From contig JAGDBY010000018.1 of the NCBI GenBank assembly GCA_017958765.1, positions 1 to 6,057 on the forward strand: a DNA stretch of 6,057 bases. Reading direction: 5' to 3'. Under the pieces are notes generated by a model. The model ran no database searches and was not told the DNA's origin. It saw nothing but the letters and a program-made list of their open reading frames with translations. A program made the translations under genes and the position numbers. Positions within the stretch are counted from its first letter, which is position 1, and every line of letters starts with the position of its first letter. Of the stretch, positions 1 to 6,057 are shown in pieces. The stretch is from Bacteroidales bacterium. GTDB lineage: Bacteria; Bacteroidota; Bacteroidia; Bacteroidales; UBA932.

Positions 1-242
1 CGAACCCACCAATTGTTATTGTTTTTAGTACCTCTCACGAACGGATATTCGCCCGGCAGAGAGTCTTTGAACTTGATACCCTCGAGGTCTGCTGCACGGT
101 AGTAAGGCCGTACATTGAAACCCTCCTGAGTGCGCCATACCAATTTCTTCTCGTAGTCGGCGCCTTTCAAGTCAACGTTAATCACCTCTTCCCACTTTTC
201 GGTACTCACCGGAGGGAATTCGGTAAACAGTTTTTCTGACAT
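1..242 (-). CDS. mutA: Methylmalonyl-CoA mutase small (beta) subunit, N-terminal part
   Basis: This is the first 80 codons of a minus-strand gene that runs off the left edge; the ATG is at 242-240. The protein starts MSEKLFTEFPPVSTEKW and continues with VDLKGADYEKKLVWRT, EGFNV.PYYRAADLEG and LPGEYPFVRGT, which I recognise as the N-terminus of the small subunit of the heterodimeric adenosylcobalamin-dependent mutase. The large, B12-binding subunit (MutB) has a different N-terminus. With MutB the enzyme interconverts succinyl-CoA and (R)-methylmalonyl-CoA, a cytoplasmic step in propionate formation in Bacteroidales; mutB would be expected just downstream, outside the window. The start is supported by the family alignment and an A-rich upstream stretch; no strong Shine-Dalgarno is visible, as is common in this phylum. 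It is divergent from the TPR gene. The rest of the barrel and the C-terminal domain cannot be judged here. Confidence 0.93.
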   Translation of the reverse strand, partial: MSEKLFTEFPPVSTEKWEEVINVDLKGADYEKKLVWRTQEGFNVRPYYRAADLEGIKFKDSLPGEYPFVRGTKNNNNWWV

Positions 243-291
243 ACTTTTATTACTAATTTGTTTGTGTATAATATGCTTGATAAATATCCTG

Positions 292-299
292 CGAAGTTA
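292..299 (-). promoter_or_regulatory. Weak candidate -7 promoter element for mutA
   Basis: Read on the minus strand this is TAACTTCG, one mismatch from the Bacteroidota -7 consensus TAnnTTTG. It would give a leader of roughly 45 nt before the mutA ATG. I see no clear TTTG -33 element about 20 bp upstream. A second one-mismatch match, TACGTTTA on the minus strand at 322-315, is an equally fair alternative. The gap is very AT-rich, so chance matches are expected. Confidence 0.3.
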
Positions 300-329
300 C
301 TCAAAATATTTATATAAACGTAATTTTAC

Positions 330-337
330 TATATTTG
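330..337 (+). promoter_or_regulatory. Bacteroidota-type -7 promoter element upstream of the TPR gene
   Basis: The sequence TATATTTG is a perfect match to TAnnTTTG, the -7 element used by the primary sigma factor in Bacteroidota. The -33 position (about 305-312) holds only T/A-rich sequence with no exact TTTG, so the upstream half is weak. The start codon of the TPR gene lies only 7 nt past the element (344), so transcription from here would begin at or within a few bases of the ATG. Either the message is nearly leaderless or the true promoter is a less obvious site further upstream in the 101-bp gap. Confidence 0.5.
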
Positions 338-343
338 CAGTAT

Positions 344-2005
344 ATGAAAAAGACTATTTCGAAGCTGTTCGTAACTATACTGATTGCTCTTTGCGGATTA
401 TGCGTTTCCAACGTCTCCTACGGCCAGTCCAAAGAGTATATCGAAGCCCTGAATCTCTACTACAAAGGGCAGGCTCAGAATGCCTACGCCATGTTCCAGA
501 AAGTGATTGAGAATGAGCCGGAGAATGATGCCGCATATTTCTACTGTGCAATGCTATCCAGAAATCCCGAAAGGGCTCAGTCTTTCCTGAAAAAAGCCGT
601 AGAGCTTGATCCAAACAACTTCTGGTATCAGTACTATCTGGTGATCTCCTACGGTTCTTCACAGGACTTCGACATGGCGGCGATGCAAATTGAGAAGCTG
701 ATTGATCAGAATCCTAAGCGTACGTCTCTCTACTACGACGCAGTCAACATCTATCTCAATAAGAATGACGCCGCAAAAGCGCTCGAGACGCTGGACATCA
801 TCGAAGGCAAGAGCGGCAAGAGCGAGACCCTCGCAATCACCAAGGTGAGACTGATGCACAACCTCGGCCAGATCGACGAGGCATACAAGTATCTGGAGGA
901 ATTCTACAAAGAGTATCAGACTCCTAATATTGCCTGTCTGCTGGGCGATTACTACGCTTCCAAATATCAGGGACAGCGTGCCCTGGAGCTTTACGACCAA
1001 GCCATTGCGATGGACGACAGTTTCACAGAGGCCTATCTCTCCAAAGCTATGGTACACAGAGCGTTGGGACAGTACGACCTGTTCTTCGAGAATATGAAGC
1101 CGTTCTCCCAGGACCGCGATATTCCGGTGGAAGCCAAGGTGAGCGTCCTGGACGACGTTCTCTCCAACCCGATGTTCGTGCAGACTTTCAAGCCGCAGGT
1201 GGACACCATCATTCTCGATATGTACGAGTCGGCCCCTACCGACACCCTTCTGTGTCCTGCCGTTGCTGGGTACTACTATCAGACCGGAAGAGTGGACGAG
1301 GCTCTGGGTGTTTTCCGTAAGTGTATGGAGGTTCACCCCGACAATGCCGAGATGGCTCTCACCTACACCCTCATTCTCTACTATGCGGAGGACTGGATGG
1401 AGGTTATAAACAACGCGACAATCGCCCTCCACAAGTTCCCGGGCAACGTTGAGCTGCTGCAGATGAGAGGAATCGCATTCTGGAATATTGAGGAGTATCA
1501 GAGCTCAATAGAGGATTACAACTCGATTATCGCCCTGAACCCTAAAGACAGCGCCAATACGCTCACGGCCTACAGCGCGCTCGGCGACCTATACTACACC
1601 GTGGGCAATACCAAGAAGAGCTACGACTGCTACAAGAAAGCTTTGAAAATCAATCCTAACTACGCTCCGGTCCTCAACAACTACGCATACTACATCAGCG
1701 AGGGATACCCTAAGCCTGTCAAGAAGGCCAACAAAGAGTTGAAAGAGGCGCTGAGAATGAGCCGCATCACCATAGAGCAGGAGCCTGACAACCCTACATA
1801 CCTTGACACATACGCTTGGCTGCTGCACCTTACAGGTCAGGACATTGAGGCCAAGGCTCTGTTCAAACACGCTATGATATACGGCGGCAAGGAGAGCGCC
1901 GAGGTGCTCAACCACTATGCCGACGTGCTCGATGCTCTCGGAGAACACGATCTGGCCAAGGTTCAGCGGACTATGGCTAGGAATTTAGGATTTGACGAAC
2001 TGTAA
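344..2005 (+). CDS. Secreted tetratricopeptide-repeat protein (553 aa)
   Basis: The start is set at ATG 344, which opens a clear signal peptide: MKK, then a hydrophobic core at residues 8-21, with likely cleavage after SYG (about residue 27). An in-frame TTG at 335 lies inside the promoter box and is unlikely. No lipobox is present, so the product is probably soluble in the periplasm or peripherally membrane bound. Almost the whole mature part is helical TPR repeats. Clear units are near residues 30-60, 92-125, 194-226, 304-334, 369-401, 406-438, 485-515 and 519-549, with the typical G/Y/A positions and terminal NP or DP (for example ALKINPNYAP). Residues about 240-300 are a less regular stretch. 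The segment NNYAYYISE followed by TYLDTYAWLLHLTGQ is characteristic of a TPR family common in Bacteroidales. TPR arrays bind other proteins; the exact partner is unknown. The next gene, an EnvC-like protein, begins 4 nt after the stop, so a role in cell-wall hydrolase assembly or regulation is a reasonable inference from context only. Confidence 0.9.
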   Translation: MKKTISKLFVTILIALCGLCVSNVSYGQSKEYIEALNLYYKGQAQNAYAMFQKVIENEPENDAAYFYCAMLSRNPERAQSFLKKAVELDPNNFWYQYYLVISYGSSQDFDMAAMQIEKLIDQNPKRTSLYYDAVNIYLNKNDAAKALETLDIIEGKSGKSETLAITKVRLMHNLGQIDEAYKYLEEFYKEYQTPNIACLLGDYYASKYQGQRALELYDQAIAMDDSFTEAYLSKAMVHRALGQYDLFFENMKPFSQDRDIPVEAKVSVLDDVLSNPMFVQTFKPQVDTIILDMYESAPTDTLLCPAVAGYYYQTGRVDEALGVFRKCMEVHPDNAEMALTYTLILYYAEDWMEVINNATIALHKFPGNVELLQMRGIAFWNIEEYQSSIEDYNSIIALNPKDSANTLTAYSALGDLYYTVGNTKKSYDCYKKALKINPNYAPVLNNYAYYISEGYPKPVKKANKELKEALRMSRITIEQEPDNPTYLDTYAWLLHLTGQDIEAKALFKHAMIYGGKESAEVLNHYADVLDALGEHDLAKVQRTMARNLGFDEL

Positions 2006-2009
2006 CCTG

Positions 2010-3167
2010 ATGAGAAGAATCCTTCTGATAACCCTCTGCCTGCTAGCTTTCAGTTTTGAGAGTTTCTCTCAGGATGTCTCTGCGCAGACTCAGCAGAAAC
2101 GCAAGCTTGAAGAGGAGATCGAGTACATCGACAACCAGCTCAAATCGATTGTTTCTCAGCAGAAGGCTAGCATGCAGCAGATGACTCTTCTCCAGAAAAA
2201 GATTACCAACCGTAAATCGCTGGTAAGCCAGGCCGACAAGGAGATCCGTCAGATCAACGACCAGATTACCCAGAAAAACCGCGAGATACGTGAGATTCAG
2301 AAAGAACTCGACACTCTCCAGACCTATTATTCAAACCTTGTCTACAATACGTACAAGAACAGGGACAACAGGGTTTGGTTTATGTATCTGCTTGCCAGTC
2401 AGGATATAGGGCAGGGATACAGGCGCTACTCGTATATAAAGAATCTATCTGAGAGCGTCAGCAGACAGGCCGACGTGATACGCGAGACCAGAGCTCAGCT
2501 GGAACAGGAGAAAGAGAAACTCTCCGAAATGTCAAAGGAGCTTCAGGCGGTGAAAAAAGAGAGGGAGAAAGAGTACAATTCTCTCCTGTCCGAAGAGAAG
2601 AGCTCCCAGTCGGTTCTCAATACCCTCAACAGAAACAAGACCAAGTATACCAACGAACTGAATCAAAAGAAGAAGGAGGTCGAGAGGCTCAACAAAGAGA
2701 TAGAGAGAATTCTATCCCAGACCGTAAAGGCTCAGAAGGAAGAAGAGATCGACTACAATCTCGCAGGTCAGTTTGAAGAGAATCGTGGCAAGCTGCCTTG
2801 GCCTGTACAGGGAGTGATAACCGAGCAGTTCGGCGACCATTATCATCCTGTATACAAGAATATCAAGCTTCCTACAAATAACGGAATAAGCATCACCACC
2901 ACAAAGAATGCCGAGGTGAGATGCGTCTTCGACGGTATCGTGAAACAGGTTCTGCTGATGCCGGGTTACAATCAGTGCATCCTCGTCCAGCACGGTACCT
3001 ATTTTACATTCTACTGTAAGCTGAAACAGGTTTCAGTGAAAGCCGGACAGAACATTAAAGCGGGTGACAAACTGGGTGTTCTGGATGTTGTGGAGAATGC
3101 TTCCGTATTGCATTTCCAAATCTGGAAAGGGACCGAGAAACAGAATCCTGAGAAGTGGCTCAGGTAG
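2010..3167 (+). CDS. EnvC-like murein hydrolase activator with degenerate LytM/M23 domain (385 aa)
   Basis: The start chosen is ATG 2010, 4 nt after the TPR stop; it opens a signal peptide (MRRILLITLCLLAFSFESFS, cleavage near residue 20). An in-frame TTG at 1992 would overlap the TPR gene and spoil the signal peptide. Residues about 25-115 and 145-250 are long charged coiled coils rich in E, K and Q, separated by a segment (VWFMYLLASQDIGQGYRRYSY) of the kind seen in EnvC proteins. Residues about 262-385 form the LytM domain: LPWPVQGVITEQFG, NGISI, GIVKQV, VQHG, AGDKLG, VLHFQIW and NPEKWL. The metal-site motifs are broken: the usual HxGxD reads N290-N-G-I-S294, and HxH reads V366-L-H368. It should therefore not cleave peptidoglycan itself. 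EnvC in E. coli is similarly degenerate and activates amidases AmiA/AmiB at the septum under FtsEX control; the same role is inferred here. The gene is probably co-transcribed and translationally coupled with the TPR gene, and its last 8 nt overlap the end of uvrA. Confidence 0.88.
   Translation: MRRILLITLCLLAFSFESFSQDVSAQTQQKRKLEEEIEYIDNQLKSIVSQQKASMQQMTLLQKKITNRKSLVSQADKEIRQINDQITQKNREIREIQKELDTLQTYYSNLVYNTYKNRDNRVWFMYLLASQDIGQGYRRYSYIKNLSESVSRQADVIRETRAQLEQEKEKLSEMSKELQAVKKEREKEYNSLLSEEKSSQSVLNTLNRNKTKYTNELNQKKKEVERLNKEIERILSQTVKAQKEEEIDYNLAGQFEENRGKLPWPVQGVITEQFGDHYHPVYKNIKLPTNNGISITTTKNAEVRCVFDGIVKQVLLMPGYNQCILVQHGTYFTFYCKLKQVSVKAGQNIKAGDKLGVLDVVENASVLHFQIWKGTEKQNPEKWLR
3147..3164. repeat. 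Short inverted repeat at the convergent ends of envC-like gene and uvrA
   Basis: CCTGAG (3147-3152) and CTCAGG (3159-3164) are perfect 6-bp inverted arms around the 6-nt loop AAGTGG. The repeat spans the last codons of the envC-like gene, ends just before its TAG, and contains the uvrA stop codon (3162-3160). It could fold in RNA from either strand, so it is a candidate bidirectional terminator or attenuating hairpin. Against this, the stem is short, there is no clear run of T on the plus side, and the minus side is only mildly T-rich. The arms also encode the conserved C-terminal PEKWLR, so coincidence is possible. Confidence 0.3.
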
Positions 3168-5973
3168 TCGGCAGCATCTCTTTCAGGTATTTTCCCGTAT
3201 AAGACTTAGGGTTACGGCTCACCTGCTCGGGTGTTCCTTCGGCTATTATATAACCGCCGCCCTCTCCCCCTTCGGGTCCGAGATCGATAATGTAGTCCAC
3301 GCTCTTGAGCACGTCCAGGTTGTGCTCAATAATGACCACGGTATTTCCTTGGTCCACAAGCTTTTGAAGTACTCCAAGAAGCACTTTTACGTCTTCAAAA
3401 TGGAGACCTGTCGTAGGCTCGTCAAGGATATAGAGAGTGTTGCCGGTCTCTTTCTTGGCAAGCTCGGCCGCCAGTTTGATACGCTGGCTCTCGCCTCCGC
3501 TCAGAGTGGATGAAGGCTGCCCCAGCTTAACATATCCCAGGCCTACGTCCACCATAGCCTTGAGACGAGGATAGATATAAGGGTTCGACTCGAAGAACTC
3601 GGCTGCTGCAGAGACGGTCATATCGAGTACGTCGCTGATACTCTTGCCTTTATAGTGGACCGCCAAAGTATCGGGCTTGTATCTCCTGCCTCCGCACTCC
3701 TTGCAGGTGACATATGCCGACGGCAGGAAGTTCATCTCTATCTCCTGGATACCGGCTCCTTTGCAGGACTCGCAGCGGCCGCCCTTTACGTTGAAAGAGA
3801 ACGTTCCGGCTTTGAAGCCCCTGATCTTTGCATCAGGAGTCTCCGCGAACAGGTCCCTGATTTGAGAGAACACGTTAGTGTATGTGGCAGGATTGCTCCT
3901 GGTGGTCTTTCCGATAGGAGACTGATCCACTTCGATTATTTTGTCTATGTTGCCCGCACCCTCAATCGAGCCGTACGGCAGGATTCTATACTTAGAACGG
4001 TAGAACTTGTTGCTGAGAATAGGCATCAGGGTTTCGTTGATCAGGGAGGACTTCCCGCTTCCGCTCACTCCGCTCACCCCGACAAGCAGTCCCAGCGGCA
4101 GCTCCAGGTCAATATTCTTCAAGTTGTTGCCGTGAGCCCCTTTTAGAACTATCTTTTTGCCGTTCCCCGTCCTTCTCTGAGTCGGAACCTCTATCTTTTT
4201 GATCCCCAGCAGATAATCAGCCGTATAAGAATCTATTTTCTTCTTGGATTGGAGGAGCTTTTTAGGAGTGCCGTTGTAGAGCAGTTTTCCGCCGTTATCC
4301 CCGGCTCCCGGACCGAGATCCACCAACCAGTCGACAGAGCGCATCATCTCCTCGTCGTGTTCCACCACCAGAACTGAATTACCTTCATCCCGGAGGCTGC
4401 ACAGAGAACGGATCAGCTTCCTGTTGTCCCTCTGATGGAGGCCTATGCTCGGCTCGTCCAGAATGTAGACCACATTGACAAGCTTGCATCCGATCTGGGT
4501 AGCCAGACGGATTCTCTGGCTCTCACCTCCGCTTAAAGAGGCTGTCTCACGGTTGAGGGAAAGGTATTCCAGACCTACGTCTTTGAGGAACCCCACCCTG
4601 TCTTTCAGCTCTTTGATGATATCGGAGGCGATTCTGTTCTGCTTTTCCGACATTATCTCAGGGAGGTTCACTATCCAGTCGTAGAGTTTGTCTATATCCA
4701 TCGCGGCCACCTCGGCTATGTTCAGCCCTCCTATTTTGAAATAGAGGGCCTCCTCTTTGAGTCTCGTGCCGCTGCAGACAGGGCATACCACCTTGTCGAG
4801 ATACATATCCTTTTTAGCGAGAATGTCATCGCTGTCACTGTCTGAAAGTTCCGCCTTGGCCAAAACTCCAGGGAAGTTAACCATCTGGCTGTCACCTCCG
4901 GAGCCTACTCTGAAAAGCTCGTCCGAGCCGTAGAGAATCGTAGTCTTGGCCCTGTCGGGGATATCTTTGAAAGGATCGTGAAGGGAGAATTCATACTTCT
5001 TGGCGATTGCTTCGAGAATCTCGAAAGTGGAGTTCTTCTTCAGAGGGCCGAATAAAGCTATCGCCCCCTTCGCTATCGAGAGATTCTCGTCAGGAATAAT
5101 CTTGCTCATATCCACGCTCGCTATCTTTCCCAGTCCGCCGCAGTGAGGGCAGGCTCCCTGAGGAGAATTGAAAGAGAATGAATGCGGAGCGGGTGCAGCG
5201 AAGGAGATGCCGGTATCGGCGCAAATGAAATTCTTGCTCAAGAAACGGATGTCGCCCCCGTCGGCCGGAAGCAGCGCCACCGAACCTTTGCCTTGATTGA
5301 GGGCTGTCACAACTGAAGAACGGATCCTCTTCAGATCCTCCTTGCTCGGAACAAGTTTGTCCACGACAAGCTCAATAAAGTGGATTTTGTAGCGATCCAG
5401 AGGCTTTATCGTATTCAGGTTGTATATCTCTCCGTCCACGCGGATCTGGGTGTAGCCCCTCTTGAGCATCAGCTCGAACAGCTCTTTGTAGTGACCTTTA
5501 CGTCCCTTCACTATCGGAGCGAGCAGATAGAGCCGCTGACCTTCATACTGACCCACGATCAGGTCCACTATCATATCATCCGAGTATTTGACCATCTCCT
5601 TACCGGTAGCCGGAGAATAGGCATTCGCAGCGCGGGAGTAGAGAAGCCTCAAAAAATCGTATACTTCGGTAATGGTGCCCACAGTGGAGCGGGGATTCCG
5701 GGTGGTAGTCTTCTGCTCGATGGCAATGATCGGGCTCAGCCCTTTGATCTCATCCACGTCAGGCCTTTCGAGCATCCCCATAAACTGCTTGGCATAAGCG
5801 GAAAGGGTATCTACATAGCGCCTCTGCCCCTCTGCGTAGATGGTATCAAATGCCAGAGAAGACTTGCCGCTGCCGGAAAGACCGGTGATAACGACAAGTT
5901 TCCCTCTCGGGATGGAAAGGGATATATTCTTAAGGTTGTGCTCCCTGGCACCTGTAATCTCTATACTGTCCAC
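3160..5973 (-). CDS. uvrA: Excinuclease ABC subunit UvrA (937 aa, GTG start)
   Basis: UvrA is the dimeric ATPase that finds bulky DNA lesions and loads UvrB in nucleotide excision repair. Both ABC modules are intact. Module I has Walker A GLSGSGKSS (K37), signature LSGGESQ (480-486), Walker B YILDEP (D506, E507) and H539. Module II has Walker A GVSGSGKSS (K641), signature LSGGESQ (824-830), Walker B LYILDEP (D851, E852) and H884. The UvrB-binding region after module I Walker A (about 120-250) is present, so this is canonical UvrA rather than the shortened UvrA2 type. The essential zinc module is complete: C734, C737, C757, C760 with 19 residues between pairs. The first zinc module looks incomplete (C251, T254, C275, C278). 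A CPVC pair lies at 397-400. The start is GTG 5973-5971: an in-frame TGA sits 3 nt upstream and the first internal Met is residue 65, well past Walker A. The start overlaps the end of the upstream MBL gene by 13 nt, suggesting coupled translation. Length is normal for the family. Confidence 0.98.
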   Translation of the reverse strand: MDSIEITGAREHNLKNISLSIPRGKLVVITGLSGSGKSSLAFDTIYAEGQRRYVDTLSAYAKQFMGMLERPDVDEIKGLSPIIAIEQKTTTRNPRSTVGTITEVYDFLRLLYSRAANAYSPATGKEMVKYSDDMIVDLIVGQYEGQRLYLLAPIVKGRKGHYKELFELMLKRGYTQIRVDGEIYNLNTIKPLDRYKIHFIELVVDKLVPSKEDLKRIRSSVVTALNQGKGSVALLPADGGDIRFLSKNFICADTGISFAAPAPHSFSFNSPQGACPHCGGLGKIASVDMSKIIPDENLSIAKGAIALFGPLKKNSTFEILEAIAKKYEFSLHDPFKDIPDRAKTTILYGSDELFRVGSGGDSQMVNFPGVLAKAELSDSDSDDILAKKDMYLDKVVCPVCSGTRLKEEALYFKIGGLNIAEVAAMDIDKLYDWIVNLPEIMSEKQNRIASDIIKELKDRVGFLKDVGLEYLSLNRETASLSGGESQRIRLATQIGCKLVNVVYILDEPSIGLHQRDNRKLIRSLCSLRDEGNSVLVVEHDEEMMRSVDWLVDLGPGAGDNGGKLLYNGTPKKLLQSKKKIDSYTADYLLGIKKIEVPTQRRTGNGKKIVLKGAHGNNLKNIDLELPLGLLVGVSGVSGSGKSSLINETLMPILSNKFYRSKYRILPYGSIEGAGNIDKIIEVDQSPIGKTTRSNPATYTNVFSQIRDLFAETPDAKIRGFKAGTFSFNVKGGRCESCKGAGIQEIEMNFLPSAYVTCKECGGRRYKPDTLAVHYKGKSISDVLDMTVSAAAEFFESNPYIYPRLKAMVDVGLGYVKLGQPSSTLSGGESQRIKLAAELAKKETGNTLYILDEPTTGLHFEDVKVLLGVLQKLVDQGNTVVIIEHNLDVLKSVDYIIDLGPEGGEGGGYIIAEGTPEQVSRNPKSYTGKYLKEMLPTT

Positions 5974-6057
5974 TGATCAAAAAACGGATTGAAACGCCTC
6001 TCTTCGCCTATCGTGGTAGGATAACCGTGCCCCGGATATACTACTACGTCGTCATCC
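5961..6057 (-). CDS. MBL-fold metallo-hydrolase (glyoxalase II-like), C-terminal end
   Basis: These are the last 31 codons plus stop (TAG at 5963-5961) of a minus-strand gene that enters from the right edge. The peptide reads DDDVVVYPGHGYPTTIGEER and then RFNPFFDQWTV. The PGHG motif, whose His is a metal ligand, followed by TTIGEER and NPF, is the hallmark C-terminal part of small metallo-beta-lactamase-fold hydrolases related to glyoxalase II and YcbL/GloC. Such enzymes typically hydrolyse thioesters such as S-lactoylglutathione or related thiol adducts, but many family members have no known substrate, and the N-terminal HxHxDH motif is outside the window. The gene's last 13 nt overlap the start of uvrA in another frame, so the two are probably one transcription unit with coupled translation. 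A functional link to DNA repair is not implied by this alone. Confidence 0.88.
   Translation of the reverse strand, partial: DDDVVVYPGHGYPTTIGEERRFNPFFDQWTV

Noticed and set aside
386..406. Possible lipoprotein signal in the TPR protein (C17 and C20 in the hydrophobic core)
   Set aside because: The residue before each Cys is Leu, not Gly/Ala/Ser, and the Cys residues lie within the hydrophobic core, so neither fits a lipobox; an ordinary signal peptide ending near residue 27 fits better.
262..510. An 82-codon frame crossing the intergenic gap into the TPR gene
   Set aside because: It starts at a TTG in AT-rich promoter DNA and continues out of frame through the TPR signal peptide; no coding character is seen.
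659..1432. A 257-codon open frame on the minus strand inside the TPR gene
   Set aside because: It lies wholly antisense to a strongly supported TPR gene, has no recognisable family, signal or promoter, and its composition fits a mirror of the TPR codons.
3221..3234. CACC...GGTG dyad just past the envC-like stop as a terminator
   Set aside because: The stem is only 4 bp, no T-run follows, and it lies inside the conserved C-terminal coding region of uvrA.
3655..4146. A 163-codon open frame on the plus strand within uvrA
   Set aside because: It is a shadow of the second ABC module and essential zinc module of UvrA, with no independent support.
5380..5976. A 198-codon open frame on the plus strand over the 5' part of uvrA
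   Set aside because: It is antisense to highly conserved UvrA sequence, including Walker A, and shows no recognisable protein features.
1..6057. A search for CRISPR repeats, insertion sequences, tRNA genes, attachment sites, phage or toxin-antitoxin genes
   Set aside because: No direct-repeat array, terminal inverted repeats, transposase motifs or cloverleaf were seen; apart from the 101-bp promoter gap the window is filled by five ordinary chromosomal genes.

Overview
The window looks like chromosomal DNA from a member of the Bacteroidota, most likely order Bacteroidales. Three things point there. The partial gene at the left end is the small subunit of methylmalonyl-CoA mutase, with a Bacteroides-type N-terminus. 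The Bacteroidota-type promoter element TAnnTTTG lies in the only real intergenic gap. The TPR protein, the EnvC-like protein and UvrA also read like Bacteroidales family members. Genus cannot be fixed from the sequence alone.

Layout. Positions 1-242 (minus) hold the first 80 codons of mutA, cut off by the window edge. Positions 243-343 are a 101-bp AT-rich gap between divergent genes, with a good promoter box for the plus-strand genes and a weaker candidate for mutA. Positions 344-2005 (plus) encode a secreted tetratricopeptide-repeat protein. Positions 2010-3167 (plus) encode an EnvC-like coiled-coil protein with a catalytically degenerate LytM/M23 domain, 4 nt after the TPR stop. Positions 3160-5973 (minus) encode a full-length UvrA that meets envC tail to tail with an 8-bp overlap. 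Positions 5961-6057 (minus) hold the last 31 codons of an MBL-fold hydrolase whose end overlaps the GTG start of uvrA by 13 nt. Apart from the promoter gap the window is fully coding.

How the genes relate. The TPR protein and the EnvC-like protein form a tight two-gene unit, both with signal peptides, and probably act in the periplasm on peptidoglycan remodelling or cell separation. EnvC proteins activate amidases rather than cut peptidoglycan themselves, and the missing metal ligands here fit that. The MBL hydrolase and uvrA form a second, opposite unit, probably translationally coupled, with UvrA as the damage sensor of nucleotide excision repair. mutA is a separate metabolic gene (succinyl-CoA/methylmalonyl-CoA interconversion for propionate metabolism).

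I found no mobile element, CRISPR array, RNA gene or clearly new system. The best leads are modest: a promoter box so close to the TPR start codon that the mRNA would be nearly leaderless, the TPR-EnvC pairing, the degenerate LytM site, an incomplete first zinc module in UvrA, and a small inverted repeat at the convergent gene ends.
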